Assembly: GCA_947259915.1 (NCBI GenBank)
Contig: CAMYOC010000028.1
Span: 138,200-202,199, forward strand
Length of the DNA: 64,000 bases
Reading direction: 5' to 3'
From: an uncultured Gammaproteobacteria bacterium
GTDB lineage: Bacteria; Pseudomonadota; Gammaproteobacteria; Steroidobacterales; XN24
The position numbers and the translations under genes were made by a program. Below, piece by piece: positions 44,673 to 53,486 of this stretch (its first letter is position 1; each line of letters begins with the position of its first letter). The notes under the pieces are model-generated. The model worked only from the letters and a program-made list of their open reading frames with translations, searched no databases and had not been told where the DNA came from.

Positions 44673-45548
44673 ATGAGAGCCGGCTTTATCGGTCTCGGTG
44701 CCATGGGCAAACCCATGGCGATCAATCTCCACAAAGCCGGCCTGCTGGGGTCGATCTGGAACCGCACGGCCGCCGTCGCTGCCGGTCTTGCCGGGGAATT
44801 GGGCTGTGTGCAGGCCAATGATCCGGGGGCCCTCGCGGCGGTCTCCGATCTGGTAGTGATCTGCGTCTCCGGCGACGACGATGTGCTGGAGATGGTGGAC
44901 GCCATCGGACCCTGTCTGGACGCCGGCGCGATCGTCATCGACTGCTCCACCGTCAGCGCAAAGACCGCCCGCGAGGCGGCCCGGCGCCTGGCCAGCTTTG
45001 ACGTCGGTTTCCTCGACTGCCCGGTGAGCGGCGGCACCGAGGGAGCGCGGGCCGGCTCCCTGTCGATCATGGCCGGCGGCGATGCCGACGATCTGACCCG
45101 GGCGCGACCGGTCCTGGAGGCCATGGGGCGCACGATCGTGCACATGGGTCCGGTGGGCGCCGGCCAGGCGACCAAGGCAACCAACCAGATCATGGTGGCG
45201 GGTATCAACCAGGCAGTCAGCGAAGCCCTGGCCTTCGCCCAGGCCCACGATTTGCCCATGGATCGTCTGCTCACCGCATTGTCCGGGGGCGCCGCGGGCA
45301 ACTGGTTTCTGAGTCATCGAGGACCGACCATGGTTCGCGGTGAGTACCCGCTGGGATTCAAGGTCGACCTGCACCAGAAGGACCTGCAGATCTGTGCCGA
45401 CATGGCAGCCGAGTACGGCGTGCGCCTGCCGATCATCGAGATGACCCGTCATCATTACACCCGCCTGCTGGCCGCGGAGCACGGTGACGAGGACATCTCT
45501 TCCCTGTTCCGGATCAAGTCCGAACTGTTCCGGGATGGCGAAACCTGA
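44673..45548 (+). CDS. Beta-hydroxyacid dehydrogenase family oxidoreductase
   Basis: 291 residues. The Rossmann motif MRAGFIGLGAMGKPMAINL opens the protein, the substrate loop is FLDCPVSGGTEGARAGSLS, and the catalytic Lys is at 168 (GAGQATKATNQIMVAG). This family reduces or oxidises small beta-hydroxy acids such as 3-hydroxyisobutyrate, tartronate semialdehyde or glyoxylate/succinate semialdehyde; the substrate is not fixed by sequence. The stop abuts the algZ GTG start, so it is likely co-transcribed with algZR. Confidence 0.9.
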   Translation: MRAGFIGLGAMGKPMAINLHKAGLLGSIWNRTAAVAAGLAGELGCVQANDPGALAAVSDLVVICVSGDDDVLEMVDAIGPCLDAGAIVIDCSTVSAKTAREAARRLASFDVGFLDCPVSGGTEGARAGSLSIMAGGDADDLTRARPVLEAMGRTIVHMGPVGAGQATKATNQIMVAGINQAVSEALAFAQAHDLPMDRLLTALSGGAAGNWFLSHRGPTMVRGEYPLGFKVDLHQKDLQICADMAAEYGVRLPIIEMTRHHYTRLLAAEHGDEDISSLFRIKSELFRDGET

Positions 45549-46640
45549 GTGGCGGAGTCAGCCAACAAGCAAGTTCCGGGCGCCGACCGCAAGGGTCTGT
45601 TGTTGCCCGACTTTTGCGCGCCCGATTCGGTGATCACGGTGGTGGTGATCACCGAACTCGTCGCGCTGGTCCTGACCCTGGCCCGGAGCGATCTGGTCGT
45701 CGGCGAGTCTTTTTGGCAGGACCTGGCCAAGACCTCGCTGTTCCTTCTCTGGATAGGCCTCGCCAGTGCTGCGGTGTTGTGTCGGACCCGCGAACGCCTG
45801 GCCCGTCTGCCAGTCCCACAGGCCACGATGCTGGCCCTGGGGCTGCTGTTGGTGGTCACCGCAATCATCTCCGAGGCGGGCTGGTGGATGGGCCAGTACT
45901 GGGACCAGCTGCGGCTGCTGCGCAGCGGTGATCCGAGCCGTCATCTGCGTTTTCTCGGCGCCAATCTGCTGACCTGTCTGATCGTCAGCACCCTTGCGCT
46001 GCGTTATTTCTATGTGGCACAGCAATGGCGACGCAACGTACAGCTGGAGGCCACGTCCCGGGTCAACGCGCTGCAGGCCCGCATCCGGCCCCATTTCCTG
46101 TTCAACAGCATGAACACTATCGCTGCCCTGACCCGACGCGATCCCGCGCTGGCGGAGGAGGCGGTGGAAGACCTTGCCGATTTGTTCCGCGCCTCACTGC
46201 GCGACTCCAGCGCACCGTTGACGCTCAAGGAAGAGATGGAAGTAGCGCGCATCTATCAGCGTATCGAGCAGCTGCGCCTGGGCGAGCGCCTGCGCGTCAA
46301 CTGGCAGGTAGAGGCCTTGCCACTGCGCGCGCAGATACCGGCGCTGTCGCTGCAACCACTGCTGGAGAACGCGATCTACCACGGCATCGAGCCGCGTCCT
46401 GACGGCGGCGAGGTAATCATCGCCGGTCGTGAGATCGAGGGCGGTATGATCGAGTTGACTATCAGCAACCCGCTGCCGGCACCGGGCGATACATCACTCC
46501 GGCAGGGCAACCAGATCGCACTGTCCAATATCACCCAGCGCTTCGAGCTCGCCTATGACAGTCGCGCTAGCGTCAGCTTCGGCGTCGAGGACGAGCGCTA
46601 CGTGGTGCGACTGCGTTTCCCGCGGGTGGAAGCAGCATGA
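45549..46640 (+). CDS. algZ: LytS-type sensor histidine kinase AlgZ/FimS
   Basis: 363 residues with a GTG start immediately after the previous stop. Four membrane segments lie between about residues 28 and 155. The His_kinase domain begins VNALQARIRPHFLFNSMNTI, with the His-kinase motif RPHFLFNSMN, and ends with an ATPase part (PALSLQPLLENAIYHGIEP). Typical N/G boxes are abbreviated as in the AlgZ family. Its partner algR follows with a 4-base overlap. In Pseudomonas the pair controls alginate and type IV pilus genes; the targets here are unknown. Confidence 0.92.
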   Translation: MAESANKQVPGADRKGLLLPDFCAPDSVITVVVITELVALVLTLARSDLVVGESFWQDLAKTSLFLLWIGLASAAVLCRTRERLARLPVPQATMLALGLLLVVTAIISEAGWWMGQYWDQLRLLRSGDPSRHLRFLGANLLTCLIVSTLALRYFYVAQQWRRNVQLEATSRVNALQARIRPHFLFNSMNTIAALTRRDPALAEEAVEDLADLFRASLRDSSAPLTLKEEMEVARIYQRIEQLRLGERLRVNWQVEALPLRAQIPALSLQPLLENAIYHGIEPRPDGGEVIIAGREIEGGMIELTISNPLPAPGDTSLRQGNQIALSNITQRFELAYDSRASVSFGVEDERYVVRLRFPRVEAA

Positions 46641-47365
46641 TCAAGGTGCTGGTTGTCGACGATGAAGCCCCGGCGCGCGAGCGGCTGCTGCAGCTGGTGG
46701 AAGATCTTGAGGACTTCAGTGTCGTCGGCACGGCCAGCGACGGCCGCGAAGCACTGGAGCTGACGGAGTCCTTGTCTCCGGACATCGTGTTGATGGATAT
46801 ACGCATGCCGCGTATGGACGGCATCGAGGCCGCGGGCCATCTGTCGCAGCTGGAGCAGCCGCCGGCGGTGATCTTTGTCACCGCTTTTGACGATTACGCA
46901 TTGCAGGCTTTCGAGACCGCAGCGGTGGGTTACATCCTCAAACCGGTGCGACGGGCGCGACTGGCGGAAGGACTGGCGCGGGCCTCGCGGCCCACTCGTG
47001 CTCAACTCGCCAGCATCAACCCCGGCGAGCAGCATCGCCGACACATCAGCGCGAAGATCGGTGAGCATCTGTACCTCATTCCGGTGGACGATATCCGTTA
47101 CTTTCGCGCCGAACAAAAGTATGTCAGTGTGCGCCACGGTGGCGGTTCGCACCTCATCGATGAGTCGCTCAAGGAGCTCGAAGAGGAATTCGCCGAAGAG
47201 TTCGTCCGCGTCCATCGTAATGCCCTGGTCGCGATCAGACATATTGATGCGGTGGAGCGCAGCGACAGCGGCCAGCTGCAGATAAGGCTGAGGGACTGCG
47301 AGGAGAAACTGGCCGTGAGCCGAAGACATACCGCCGCACTACGACGCAAGGTTCAATCCGCATGA
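46637..47365 (+). CDS. algR: LytTR response regulator AlgR
   Basis: 242 residues. Receiver domain with phospho-acceptor Asp54 (DIVLMDIRMPRMDG) and acidic pair Asp8/Asp9. The LytTR DNA-binding domain occupies about residues 135-240 (DIRYFRAEQKYVSVRHGGGS; FVRVHRNALVAIRHIDAVE). The 4-base overlap with hemC continues the run. The algZ-algR-hemC order is that of Pseudomonas. Confidence 0.95.
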   Translation: MIKVLVVDDEAPARERLLQLVEDLEDFSVVGTASDGREALELTESLSPDIVLMDIRMPRMDGIEAAGHLSQLEQPPAVIFVTAFDDYALQAFETAAVGYILKPVRRARLAEGLARASRPTRAQLASINPGEQHRRHISAKIGEHLYLIPVDDIRYFRAEQKYVSVRHGGGSHLIDESLKELEEEFAEEFVRVHRNALVAIRHIDAVERSDSGQLQIRLRDCEEKLAVSRRHTAALRRKVQSA

Positions 47366-48294
47366 TCAGGGAATTACGTATCGCAACCCGCCAGAGCAGG
47401 CTGGCGTTGTGGCAGGCGGAATACGTCGCCGACACGCTGCGCCGCGCTCATCCCGGCATTGAGATCGAAGTCATCCCTATGTCGACGCGAGGTGACGAAG
47501 TGCTCGACCGGTCGCTGGCCAAGATCGGCGGCAAGGGTCTGTTCATCAAGGAACTGGAAGTGGCGATGTTCGAGGACCGGGCTGATATCGCGGTCCACTC
47601 GATGAAAGATGTGCCGTGGGACCTGCCGCAAGGCATGGTGATCGGCGCGGTATTGCAGCGGGCTGATCCGGGCGATGCGCTCGCCTCGGCCGGCGGCATC
47701 GACGCCCTCGATGCCCTGCCCGAAAATGCGCGGGTCGGCACATCCAGCCTGCGCCGACAATCTCAGATGCGTTTTCTCCGCCCTGACCTGACCATTGAGC
47801 CCGTCCGCGGCAACGTGGAGACCCGGCTGCGCAAGCTCGACGAAGGCGACTTTCACGCGATCGTGCTCGCCGCGGCAGGGCTCAAGCGCCTCGGCCTCGG
47901 CGAGCGCATCACCGGCCGCTTGAGCTATGACGAGTGCCTGCCGGCCGTCGGCCAGGGCGCGATCGGCATCGAGTGCCGCGAGGACAAGGAAGAGGTGCGC
48001 GCCGCGCTCAAGCTGGTGGAACATGAAGGGACGCGGCGCTGTGTTGACGCCGAACGGAGCTTCGCCGCCACGTTGAAAGCGAGCTGCGAGTCGCCGGTTG
48101 CCGCTTACGGGGAGATCCGCGAGAACGAGATGTATCTGCGTGGCATGGTGGCCACGCCGGACGGCGGCGAATTACTGCGGCGTGAGGTGCGTGGCAGCCA
48201 GTCCGACGCGCGTCGACTCGGCAACGACCTGGCCAGGGGCCTCCTTGCCGATGGCGCCGGCGCCTTGCTGGAGTCACTCAAGACAGAATCATGA
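47362..48294 (+). CDS. hemC: Porphobilinogen deaminase HemC
   Basis: 310 residues. It joins four porphobilinogens into hydroxymethylbilane in haem synthesis. The dipyrromethane cofactor Cys is at 242 (LKASCESPVAAYGE). Other motifs: IATRQSRLALWQAEYVADTL, GDEVLDRSLAKIGGKGLFIK and RADIAVHSMKDVP. Overlaps algR and hemD by 4 bases each. Confidence 0.97.
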   Translation: MIRELRIATRQSRLALWQAEYVADTLRRAHPGIEIEVIPMSTRGDEVLDRSLAKIGGKGLFIKELEVAMFEDRADIAVHSMKDVPWDLPQGMVIGAVLQRADPGDALASAGGIDALDALPENARVGTSSLRRQSQMRFLRPDLTIEPVRGNVETRLRKLDEGDFHAIVLAAAGLKRLGLGERITGRLSYDECLPAVGQGAIGIECREDKEEVRAALKLVEHEGTRRCVDAERSFAATLKASCESPVAAYGEIRENEMYLRGMVATPDGGELLRREVRGSQSDARRLGNDLARGLLADGAGALLESLKTES

Positions 48295-49088
48295 ATAGCC
48301 GCGAGCTGGACGGGATCACCGTTCTGGTCACCCGGCCACGGGAGCTCGCCGAGCCGCTGTGCGCGGCGGTGGAAGCTCACGGTGGCAAAGCCATCCGCTG
48401 GCCGGGGCTCGAGATCGAGTCGCGTATCGCATCCGCTGATGCGGCCGACAGGCTGCGGCGGGCGGGTCCACAGGACATCGTGATTTTTGTCAGCCGCAAC
48501 GCGGTGACACACGGTGCAGCTCTGCTGCCGACACCGCTGCAAGCGCAGCTGGCGGCAATCGGTCCATCCACCGACGCGGCCTTGCGACGCCGCGGGCTTA
48601 CGCCTGACATTTTGTCGCCAGGTCACGACTCCGAGTCCCTGTTGTCGCATCCGGCTCTGGCCGCCCTCGGGGGCACGGTGTTTATCTTCCGCGGTGTCGG
48701 CGGTCGTGAGCTGTTGGCGGAATCACTGGGCCGCCGCGGCGCCGAGGTGATCTATCTCGAGGTTTATCAGCGCCAGCCGTCGCTGCATCCGCCGCAACGC
48801 ATAGAGGCACTGCTGCAGCGTTGGCGGGATGGGGACGTGCAGATGTTCACCGCGACCAGCGTCGCCATTGTTGACAGTTTGTACAATACGCTGGGTCCGG
48901 GGGCCACAGAATTGCTCAATCGAACTCCGCTGGTGACCGCGAGCCCTCGTGTGATACAAAGGGCTGAGAGTGCGGGGCACCATGCGCAACGGCTGCTGAG
49001 CGAGGCACCTGACGACGCTTCCTTGCTCGACGCCATAATCTCCTGGCGACAGCAGACTGCGACACACCCGGCCGTCAGGGATACCTAG
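48291..49088 (+). CDS. hemD: Uroporphyrinogen-III synthase HemD
   Basis: 265 residues. The family is poorly conserved; visible signs are VLVTRPRELAEPLCAAVEAH, IVIFVSRNAVTHGAALLP and the hinge region DVQMFTATSVAIVDSLYNTL. It closes the tetrapyrrole ring made by HemC. The call is firm because it overlaps hemC by 4 bases and precedes hemX. Confidence 0.92.
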   Translation: MNSRELDGITVLVTRPRELAEPLCAAVEAHGGKAIRWPGLEIESRIASADAADRLRRAGPQDIVIFVSRNAVTHGAALLPTPLQAQLAAIGPSTDAALRRRGLTPDILSPGHDSESLLSHPALAALGGTVFIFRGVGGRELLAESLGRRGAEVIYLEVYQRQPSLHPPQRIEALLQRWRDGDVQMFTATSVAIVDSLYNTLGPGATELLNRTPLVTASPRVIQRAESAGHHAQRLLSEAPDDASLLDAIISWRQQTATHPAVRDT

Positions 49089-49089
49089 C

Positions 49090-50298
49090 ATGAACGAAAC
49101 TACCCCTAACAAGCCGTCGGACGATCAGCCGGAAGAAAAATCGCCGACGCCAGACGATACCGGGAGCACGCTCGACGCGGGGGTGAAACCCGGCGCCGGT
49201 CCGGACAAGACGACGCCCGGCCCGTCCGCAGATCAGGTGGAGGCACCACCCGCCCCGGAGCCACCGGTGACAGATAGCGCGCAGCGATCCGGCGGTGGCC
49301 GCGGTCTCTCCTTATTGGCGCTGCTGCTGGCCCTGCTCGCGGCCGTCGCATCCGCCTATGTTTTCTGGAATCAGCGCCAGGTTTCGATGGGGGCGGAGAG
49401 CAGCCGCTCAGACCTGGATGCCGCCATCGGCCGTCTGGATGACAGCGCCCGCCAGCTGTCAGCGAGTCTGGCAGAGCTGGAGGGTGACGCCGGGCAGCTA
49501 CAGTCAGACCAGAGCGCTGCCGCCGATACGCTGCAACGCCAGCGCGCACGGATTGACGGCTTGGAGAGCGGCCTTTCGCGGCTCGCGCGCAGTCGCGAGA
49601 CGGTGGGCTCGCAGCTGGCGCGCGAAGAAATGGAGCAGCTGCTGCGGATCGCCAATTATCAGCTCAACCTGGCCCACGATCCGGACACGGCGCTGGCCGC
49701 GCTGCAGGAAGCCGATGCGGTACTCGCCAGACTGGCCGACCCGGGCCTGCAGCCGCTGCGCCGCCAGCTTAGCGACGACATCCTCGCGCTGCGTTCGGTG
49801 GAGCGTGTCGATATCGAAGGCATCGCGCTACGTCTGGACAGCCTCGCGCGACGGGTCGATCAGCTGCCACTCAACGCCGACGCGGCCGAACTGCGTGTAC
49901 AAGGGGAGGAGGCACCGGCCAGCGGTGGTTGGGCTCGCTTCCGGCAGAAGGTCTCCGAGTTCCTCGCCGGCATATTTGCCGTGCGCCGCACCGAGAGCAG
50001 TCAGGGGCCGCTGCTGTCGCGAGAGGAAGCATTTTTCCTCCGCCGCAACCTGGAGCTGGAGCTACAGGCCGCGCGCGTCGCCCTGTTGGCCAGAGACGAG
50101 GATGTCTTCAATGCCAGTCTTGGTGCCGCCCGACGCTGGACGCTGGAATATTTCGATCGCGACGCCACTGCGGTTGAGACTTTTGTCGACGGACTGGGCG
50201 CGATCGCGGACCAGCGTCTAAGGACCGAGTACCCGGATATCTCCAGCTCGCTCAGGATCTATCGGGAACTGGCAGAGCAGCAGACCGAGGAGACATGA
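49090..50298 (+). CDS. hemX: HemX-family membrane protein
   Basis: 402 residues. A disordered Pro/Glu/Thr-rich N terminus of about 70 residues precedes one membrane segment (about 75-95, GLSLLALLLALLAAVASAYV). A periplasmic coiled-coil part follows (LDDSARQLSASLAELEGDAG) and then a HemX domain with EEMEQLLRIANYQLNLAHDP-like sequence. It is often labelled uroporphyrinogen methyltransferase, but no SAM-binding fold is visible; the true role is unclear. It starts 1 base after hemD and overlaps hemY by 4. Confidence 0.9.
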   Translation: MNETTPNKPSDDQPEEKSPTPDDTGSTLDAGVKPGAGPDKTTPGPSADQVEAPPAPEPPVTDSAQRSGGGRGLSLLALLLALLAAVASAYVFWNQRQVSMGAESSRSDLDAAIGRLDDSARQLSASLAELEGDAGQLQSDQSAAADTLQRQRARIDGLESGLSRLARSRETVGSQLAREEMEQLLRIANYQLNLAHDPDTALAALQEADAVLARLADPGLQPLRRQLSDDILALRSVERVDIEGIALRLDSLARRVDQLPLNADAAELRVQGEEAPASGGWARFRQKVSEFLAGIFAVRRTESSQGPLLSREEAFFLRRNLELELQAARVALLARDEDVFNASLGAARRWTLEYFDRDATAVETFVDGLGAIADQRLRTEYPDISSSLRIYRELAEQQTEET

Positions 50299-51506
50299 AG
50301 CTCGGTATTCTCATCATCCTCGGTCTCATTGCAGGCGCGTTTGGCGCCCATTTCCTGATGCAGGATGTGGGCTATGTATTGATCAATATGCGCGGCTACG
50401 CGGTTGAGATGTCAGTACCTGGCCTGATTCTGGCGCTGGCCGCCTTGTATCTCGCGATACGCATCGTGATCCGCCTGATCCGCGCACCGAGGAAGCTGGG
50501 ACAGGCGGCCGGTGCCTATCGTTCACGTCGCGCCCGCAAGCAGTACACGCGGGGTCTGATAGCCGTTGCCGAGGGTAACTCGGCACGCGGCGAGCGCCTG
50601 CTCACCCGCGGCGCGCGACGTAGCGAAACACCGCTGCTCAACTATCTCGCCGCGGCGCGGGCGGCACAGGCTCAGGGCGCCGACGAGCGTCGGGACAACT
50701 GGCTGCTGATGGCCCGGGAAGAAGAGCCCGAGGCGGAAGTGGCCGTACTCCTGACTCAATCCGAGCTGCAGATTGAACGGGGTCAGTATGAGCCGGCGAT
50801 CCGCGCGCTGACCCGGATCGGCGAAGCGGCACCCAATCATGGCCGCCGGCTCCTGCTGCTGGCCAGAGCCTATCGGGCGACCGGTGACTGGACGGGTCTG
50901 CGGGACATTCTGCCGCGTCTGATCAAGAGCAAGGCGATGCCAGTCGAGGACCTGGAGGCCCTGCAGCGGGAGATGTGTACGGCATTGATGGACCAGGCCG
51001 CCAGCGATGGCGATGCCGCCAGGGTCGACGAAATATGGAATGCCCTGCCCAAGCCGATCCGCGCCAACCCCCGTGTGTTTTCCACCTACTCGCGCGCCGC
51101 GGCCCGCTGTGGTGGCCACGATAAACTCGAGAAGGTCGTGCGTAAGGTGTTAAAAACCACCTGGGACCCGAGCCTGGTCGAGATCTACGGCGAGCTGGAG
51201 ACCAGCCGTCCCGCCGCCCATCTTGCCCATCTGGAGGCCTGGCTGGCGCGGCGCGGGGATGATCCGGTGCTGCTGCTGGCGGCGGCCAGGCTATGCATAC
51301 AAAACCAGCTGTGGGGCAAGGCCAGAAGCTATCTGGAAAACAGCCTGGCGTTGCGGGCCGAGGCTGATGGCTATCGGGTCTACGGCCAGCTGCTGGAGAA
51401 GATGGGCGAACCAGACGCGGCTGCGGAGGCATTCCGGCTCGGGCTGGAAGCGGCCACGGTGCGTGCCGCGGTCCCGGCCTTGAGCGCGCCGGGCACGCGC
51501 AGCTAA
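50295..51506 (+). CDS. hemY: HemY-family inner-membrane TPR protein
   Basis: 403 residues. Two membrane segments lie at about residues 1-20 and 40-63. The rest is helical TPR-like repeats (AGVAEGNSARGERLLTRGAR-type stretch; WGKARSYLENSLALRAEADG near the end). HemY of this type is not the protoporphyrinogen oxidase HemY of Bacillus; it is linked to haem synthesis by context. Last gene of the plus-strand run; it converges with the next minus-strand gene, 5 bases apart. Confidence 0.9.
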   Translation: MKLGILIILGLIAGAFGAHFLMQDVGYVLINMRGYAVEMSVPGLILALAALYLAIRIVIRLIRAPRKLGQAAGAYRSRRARKQYTRGLIAVAEGNSARGERLLTRGARRSETPLLNYLAAARAAQAQGADERRDNWLLMAREEEPEAEVAVLLTQSELQIERGQYEPAIRALTRIGEAAPNHGRRLLLLARAYRATGDWTGLRDILPRLIKSKAMPVEDLEALQREMCTALMDQAASDGDAARVDEIWNALPKPIRANPRVFSTYSRAAARCGGHDKLEKVVRKVLKTTWDPSLVEIYGELETSRPAAHLAHLEAWLARRGDDPVLLLAAARLCIQNQLWGKARSYLENSLALRAEADGYRVYGQLLEKMGEPDAAAEAFRLGLEAATVRAAVPALSAPGTRS

Positions 51507-51511
51507 GCGGA

Positions 51512-52543
51512 TCAGGCTGGTCCTTCGCCGCGGGGTTGGGCGTAATCGAAGGAATCGAAGTAGAGCCGCTGCGGATCCAGACCCCGTTCGGGGAGCAGCA
51601 ATCGTCCGGCCTTGATCATCGGCGGCGGGCCGGCCATATAGACATCATGGGCGGACAGATTGGGGTAGTCCGCAACCAGTGCTTCGTGCACAAAACCGAC
51701 GCGGCCATCCCATGTCTCACCGGGATCCGGTTCCGATAGCACCGGCGTAAACCGGAAACCGGGCCGCTCGCCGACCCAGGCCAGCAACCGCTCTGCGTCA
51801 TACAGATCGATCCGCGCGCGCGCGCCCCAGTACAAATGGATGGGACGCTCCCAGCCCAGATGGAAGGCGTGTTCGAGCATCGCTTTAAGCGGCGCGTAAC
51901 CGGTGCCGCCACCCATCATCAGGATCGGCCGGTCGCTGTCCTCGCGCAGATAAAATTGTCCCAGCGGTCCTTCTAATCGGAGCAGCGCGCGCGGCTTCAT
52001 GTCGTTGAACACGTAGTCGGAGAAACGACCGCCGGGAACCCGCCGCACGTGGATCTCCAGCAGCTCGCTGTGATGCGGCGGATTGGCCAAGGAGAAGCTG
52101 CGTCGCTCACCCTCCCTGAGCAATATGTCCACATATTGTCCGGCCAGATACTCGAACGGCTCAAAACCCGGCAGCTTTAACGCCAGCATCATCACGTCGG
52201 GGCACAGGCGCTCGACGCGCTGTACGCGGCAAGGCAGACGCCGGATGCGGATATCGCCTGGCGTCACCAGCGGCGCGATATCGATGTCCAGATCGGTTTC
52301 TGCCACAGCCTGACACAGCAAGGCCTGATCGGCGGCCTGATCCACGGCACTGAGGGCGGACGGCGTCCCTCGTGGATATTGCACGCGACCGCTGCGGATA
52401 TGCGCCTGACAGGACATGCAGCTGCCACCGCGGCAGCTATGCGGCAGATTGAGCCCATGACGCAGCGCCGCCGTCAGCACCGATTCTCCCGGTCTGGCTT
52501 CGAAATGCTCGCCGGAAGGATGGAGTGTGACGATAAAACTCAT
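51512..52543 (-). CDS. 2Fe-2S ferredoxin / FNR-type flavin oxidoreductase (AscD/RfbI-like)
   Basis: 343 residues. The N-terminal plant-type ferredoxin has Cys37, Cys42, Cys45 and Cys77 (PHSCRGGSCMSCQAHI and ALLCQ). Residues about 100-335 are an FNR module with the FAD motif RRSFSLANPP and NAD(P) motifs MMGGGTGYAPLKAMLEHA and VYMAGPPPMIKAG. It passes electrons from NAD(P)H through FAD to the cluster and on to an unknown acceptor. Relatives are called CDP-6-deoxy-delta-3,4-glucoseen reductase, but no sugar dehydratase is near, so another role is likely. It is divergent from the epimerase gene. Confidence 0.85.
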   Translation of the reverse strand: MSFIVTLHPSGEHFEARPGESVLTAALRHGLNLPHSCRGGSCMSCQAHIRSGRVQYPRGTPSALSAVDQAADQALLCQAVAETDLDIDIAPLVTPGDIRIRRLPCRVQRVERLCPDVMMLALKLPGFEPFEYLAGQYVDILLREGERRSFSLANPPHHSELLEIHVRRVPGGRFSDYVFNDMKPRALLRLEGPLGQFYLREDSDRPILMMGGGTGYAPLKAMLEHAFHLGWERPIHLYWGARARIDLYDAERLLAWVGERPGFRFTPVLSEPDPGETWDGRVGFVHEALVADYPNLSAHDVYMAGPPPMIKAGRLLLPERGLDPQRLYFDSFDYAQPRGEGPA

Positions 52544-52586
52544 GGATAATCCTGCTGCAGGTGTTGGTCGAACGCGGGTGATCCCG

Positions 52587-53486
52587 ATGAATGTGGCTAT
52601 TGTAGGCGCTGGCTATACCGGGACACGTCTGGCCCGGGTCTGTCTGCGCGAGGGCACAGACGTCATCGCCATGACGCGCGCCCCGCAACGGCAGGCGGAA
52701 TTGACCACCCTCGGCGCCCGCTGTGTGTCCCTGGATCTCGATAGCGACAGGGCCGCGGCAGCGCTAGCTGCGACCGGCATCGAAGGACGCAACGTATTTT
52801 ATATGGTGCCCCCGGCCGATGGCGGTAGCAGGGATTCGCGTATCGGCAGCTTTCTCGCCGCGCTCTCAAACCTGTCCTCGGCGCCCGCCTGTCTGGTCTA
52901 CCTGAGCACAACAGCGGTCTACGGCGATTGCGGCGGCGAGCGCGTGGACGAGACCAGCCCGGCCCGACCGGCCAGCGACCGCGGCCGGCGGCGGCTGGAT
53001 GCCGAGCATCAGGTTCTGGACTGGGGTGCCGCCGAAGGGGTTGCGGTGCGGGTGTTGCGGGTCCCGGGCATTTATGGCCCGGGCCGGCTGCCTCTGGCGC
53101 GGCTGGCCGCCGGCGCCTCGGTGGCCCGGGACGAGCCGTCGCCACGACCCGGCAATCGCATCCACGTCGATGACCTGGTCGGCGTCTGTCTGGCGGCGTC
53201 GGCCTATCAGGGCGCCCATCGGGTCTTTAATGTGGGCGACGGCAACCATGCCAGCATGGGCGAGTATTTCCGACGAGTCGCGGCCATCGCCGGCCTGCCG
53301 GCGCCCGAGGAACTCGACATGGAGACCTTGCTCGACCGGTCCTCGCCGATGATGCGCAGCTTTCTGCAGGAATCCCGGCGCCTCGATACGGGGCTGATGC
53401 TGTCGGAACTCGGCTACCGGCCCCGGTATGAGGATCTGGACCAGGGCATCGAGGCCAGCCTGCGGGAAGACACCGACAGCGGCTGA
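52587..53486 (+). CDS. NAD(P)-dependent epimerase/dehydratase-like (extended SDR) protein
   Basis: 299 residues from MNVAIVGAGYTGTRLARVCL, a Rossmann start. The SDR pattern continues with LVYLSTTAVYGDCGGERVDE, where the catalytic Tyr-xxx-Lys motif is not present in standard form (AVYGDCGG), and with VRVLRVPGIYGPGRLPLARL and NRIHVDDLV. It resembles the YeeZ-type family of unknown substrate. The ATG at 52542 is an alternative start that would overlap the divergent gene. Its stop shares the palindrome TGATCA with the converging ParA gene. Confidence 0.8.
   Translation: MNVAIVGAGYTGTRLARVCLREGTDVIAMTRAPQRQAELTTLGARCVSLDLDSDRAAAALAATGIEGRNVFYMVPPADGGSRDSRIGSFLAALSNLSSAPACLVYLSTTAVYGDCGGERVDETSPARPASDRGRRRLDAEHQVLDWGAAEGVAVRVLRVPGIYGPGRLPLARLAAGASVARDEPSPRPGNRIHVDDLVGVCLAASAYQGAHRVFNVGDGNHASMGEYFRRVAAIAGLPAPEELDMETLLDRSSPMMRSFLQESRRLDTGLMLSELGYRPRYEDLDQGIEASLREDTDSG

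Noticed and set aside
49090-50298. HemX as a uroporphyrinogen-III methyltransferase
   Set aside because: No SAM-binding motif is seen; the name is only an inherited label.
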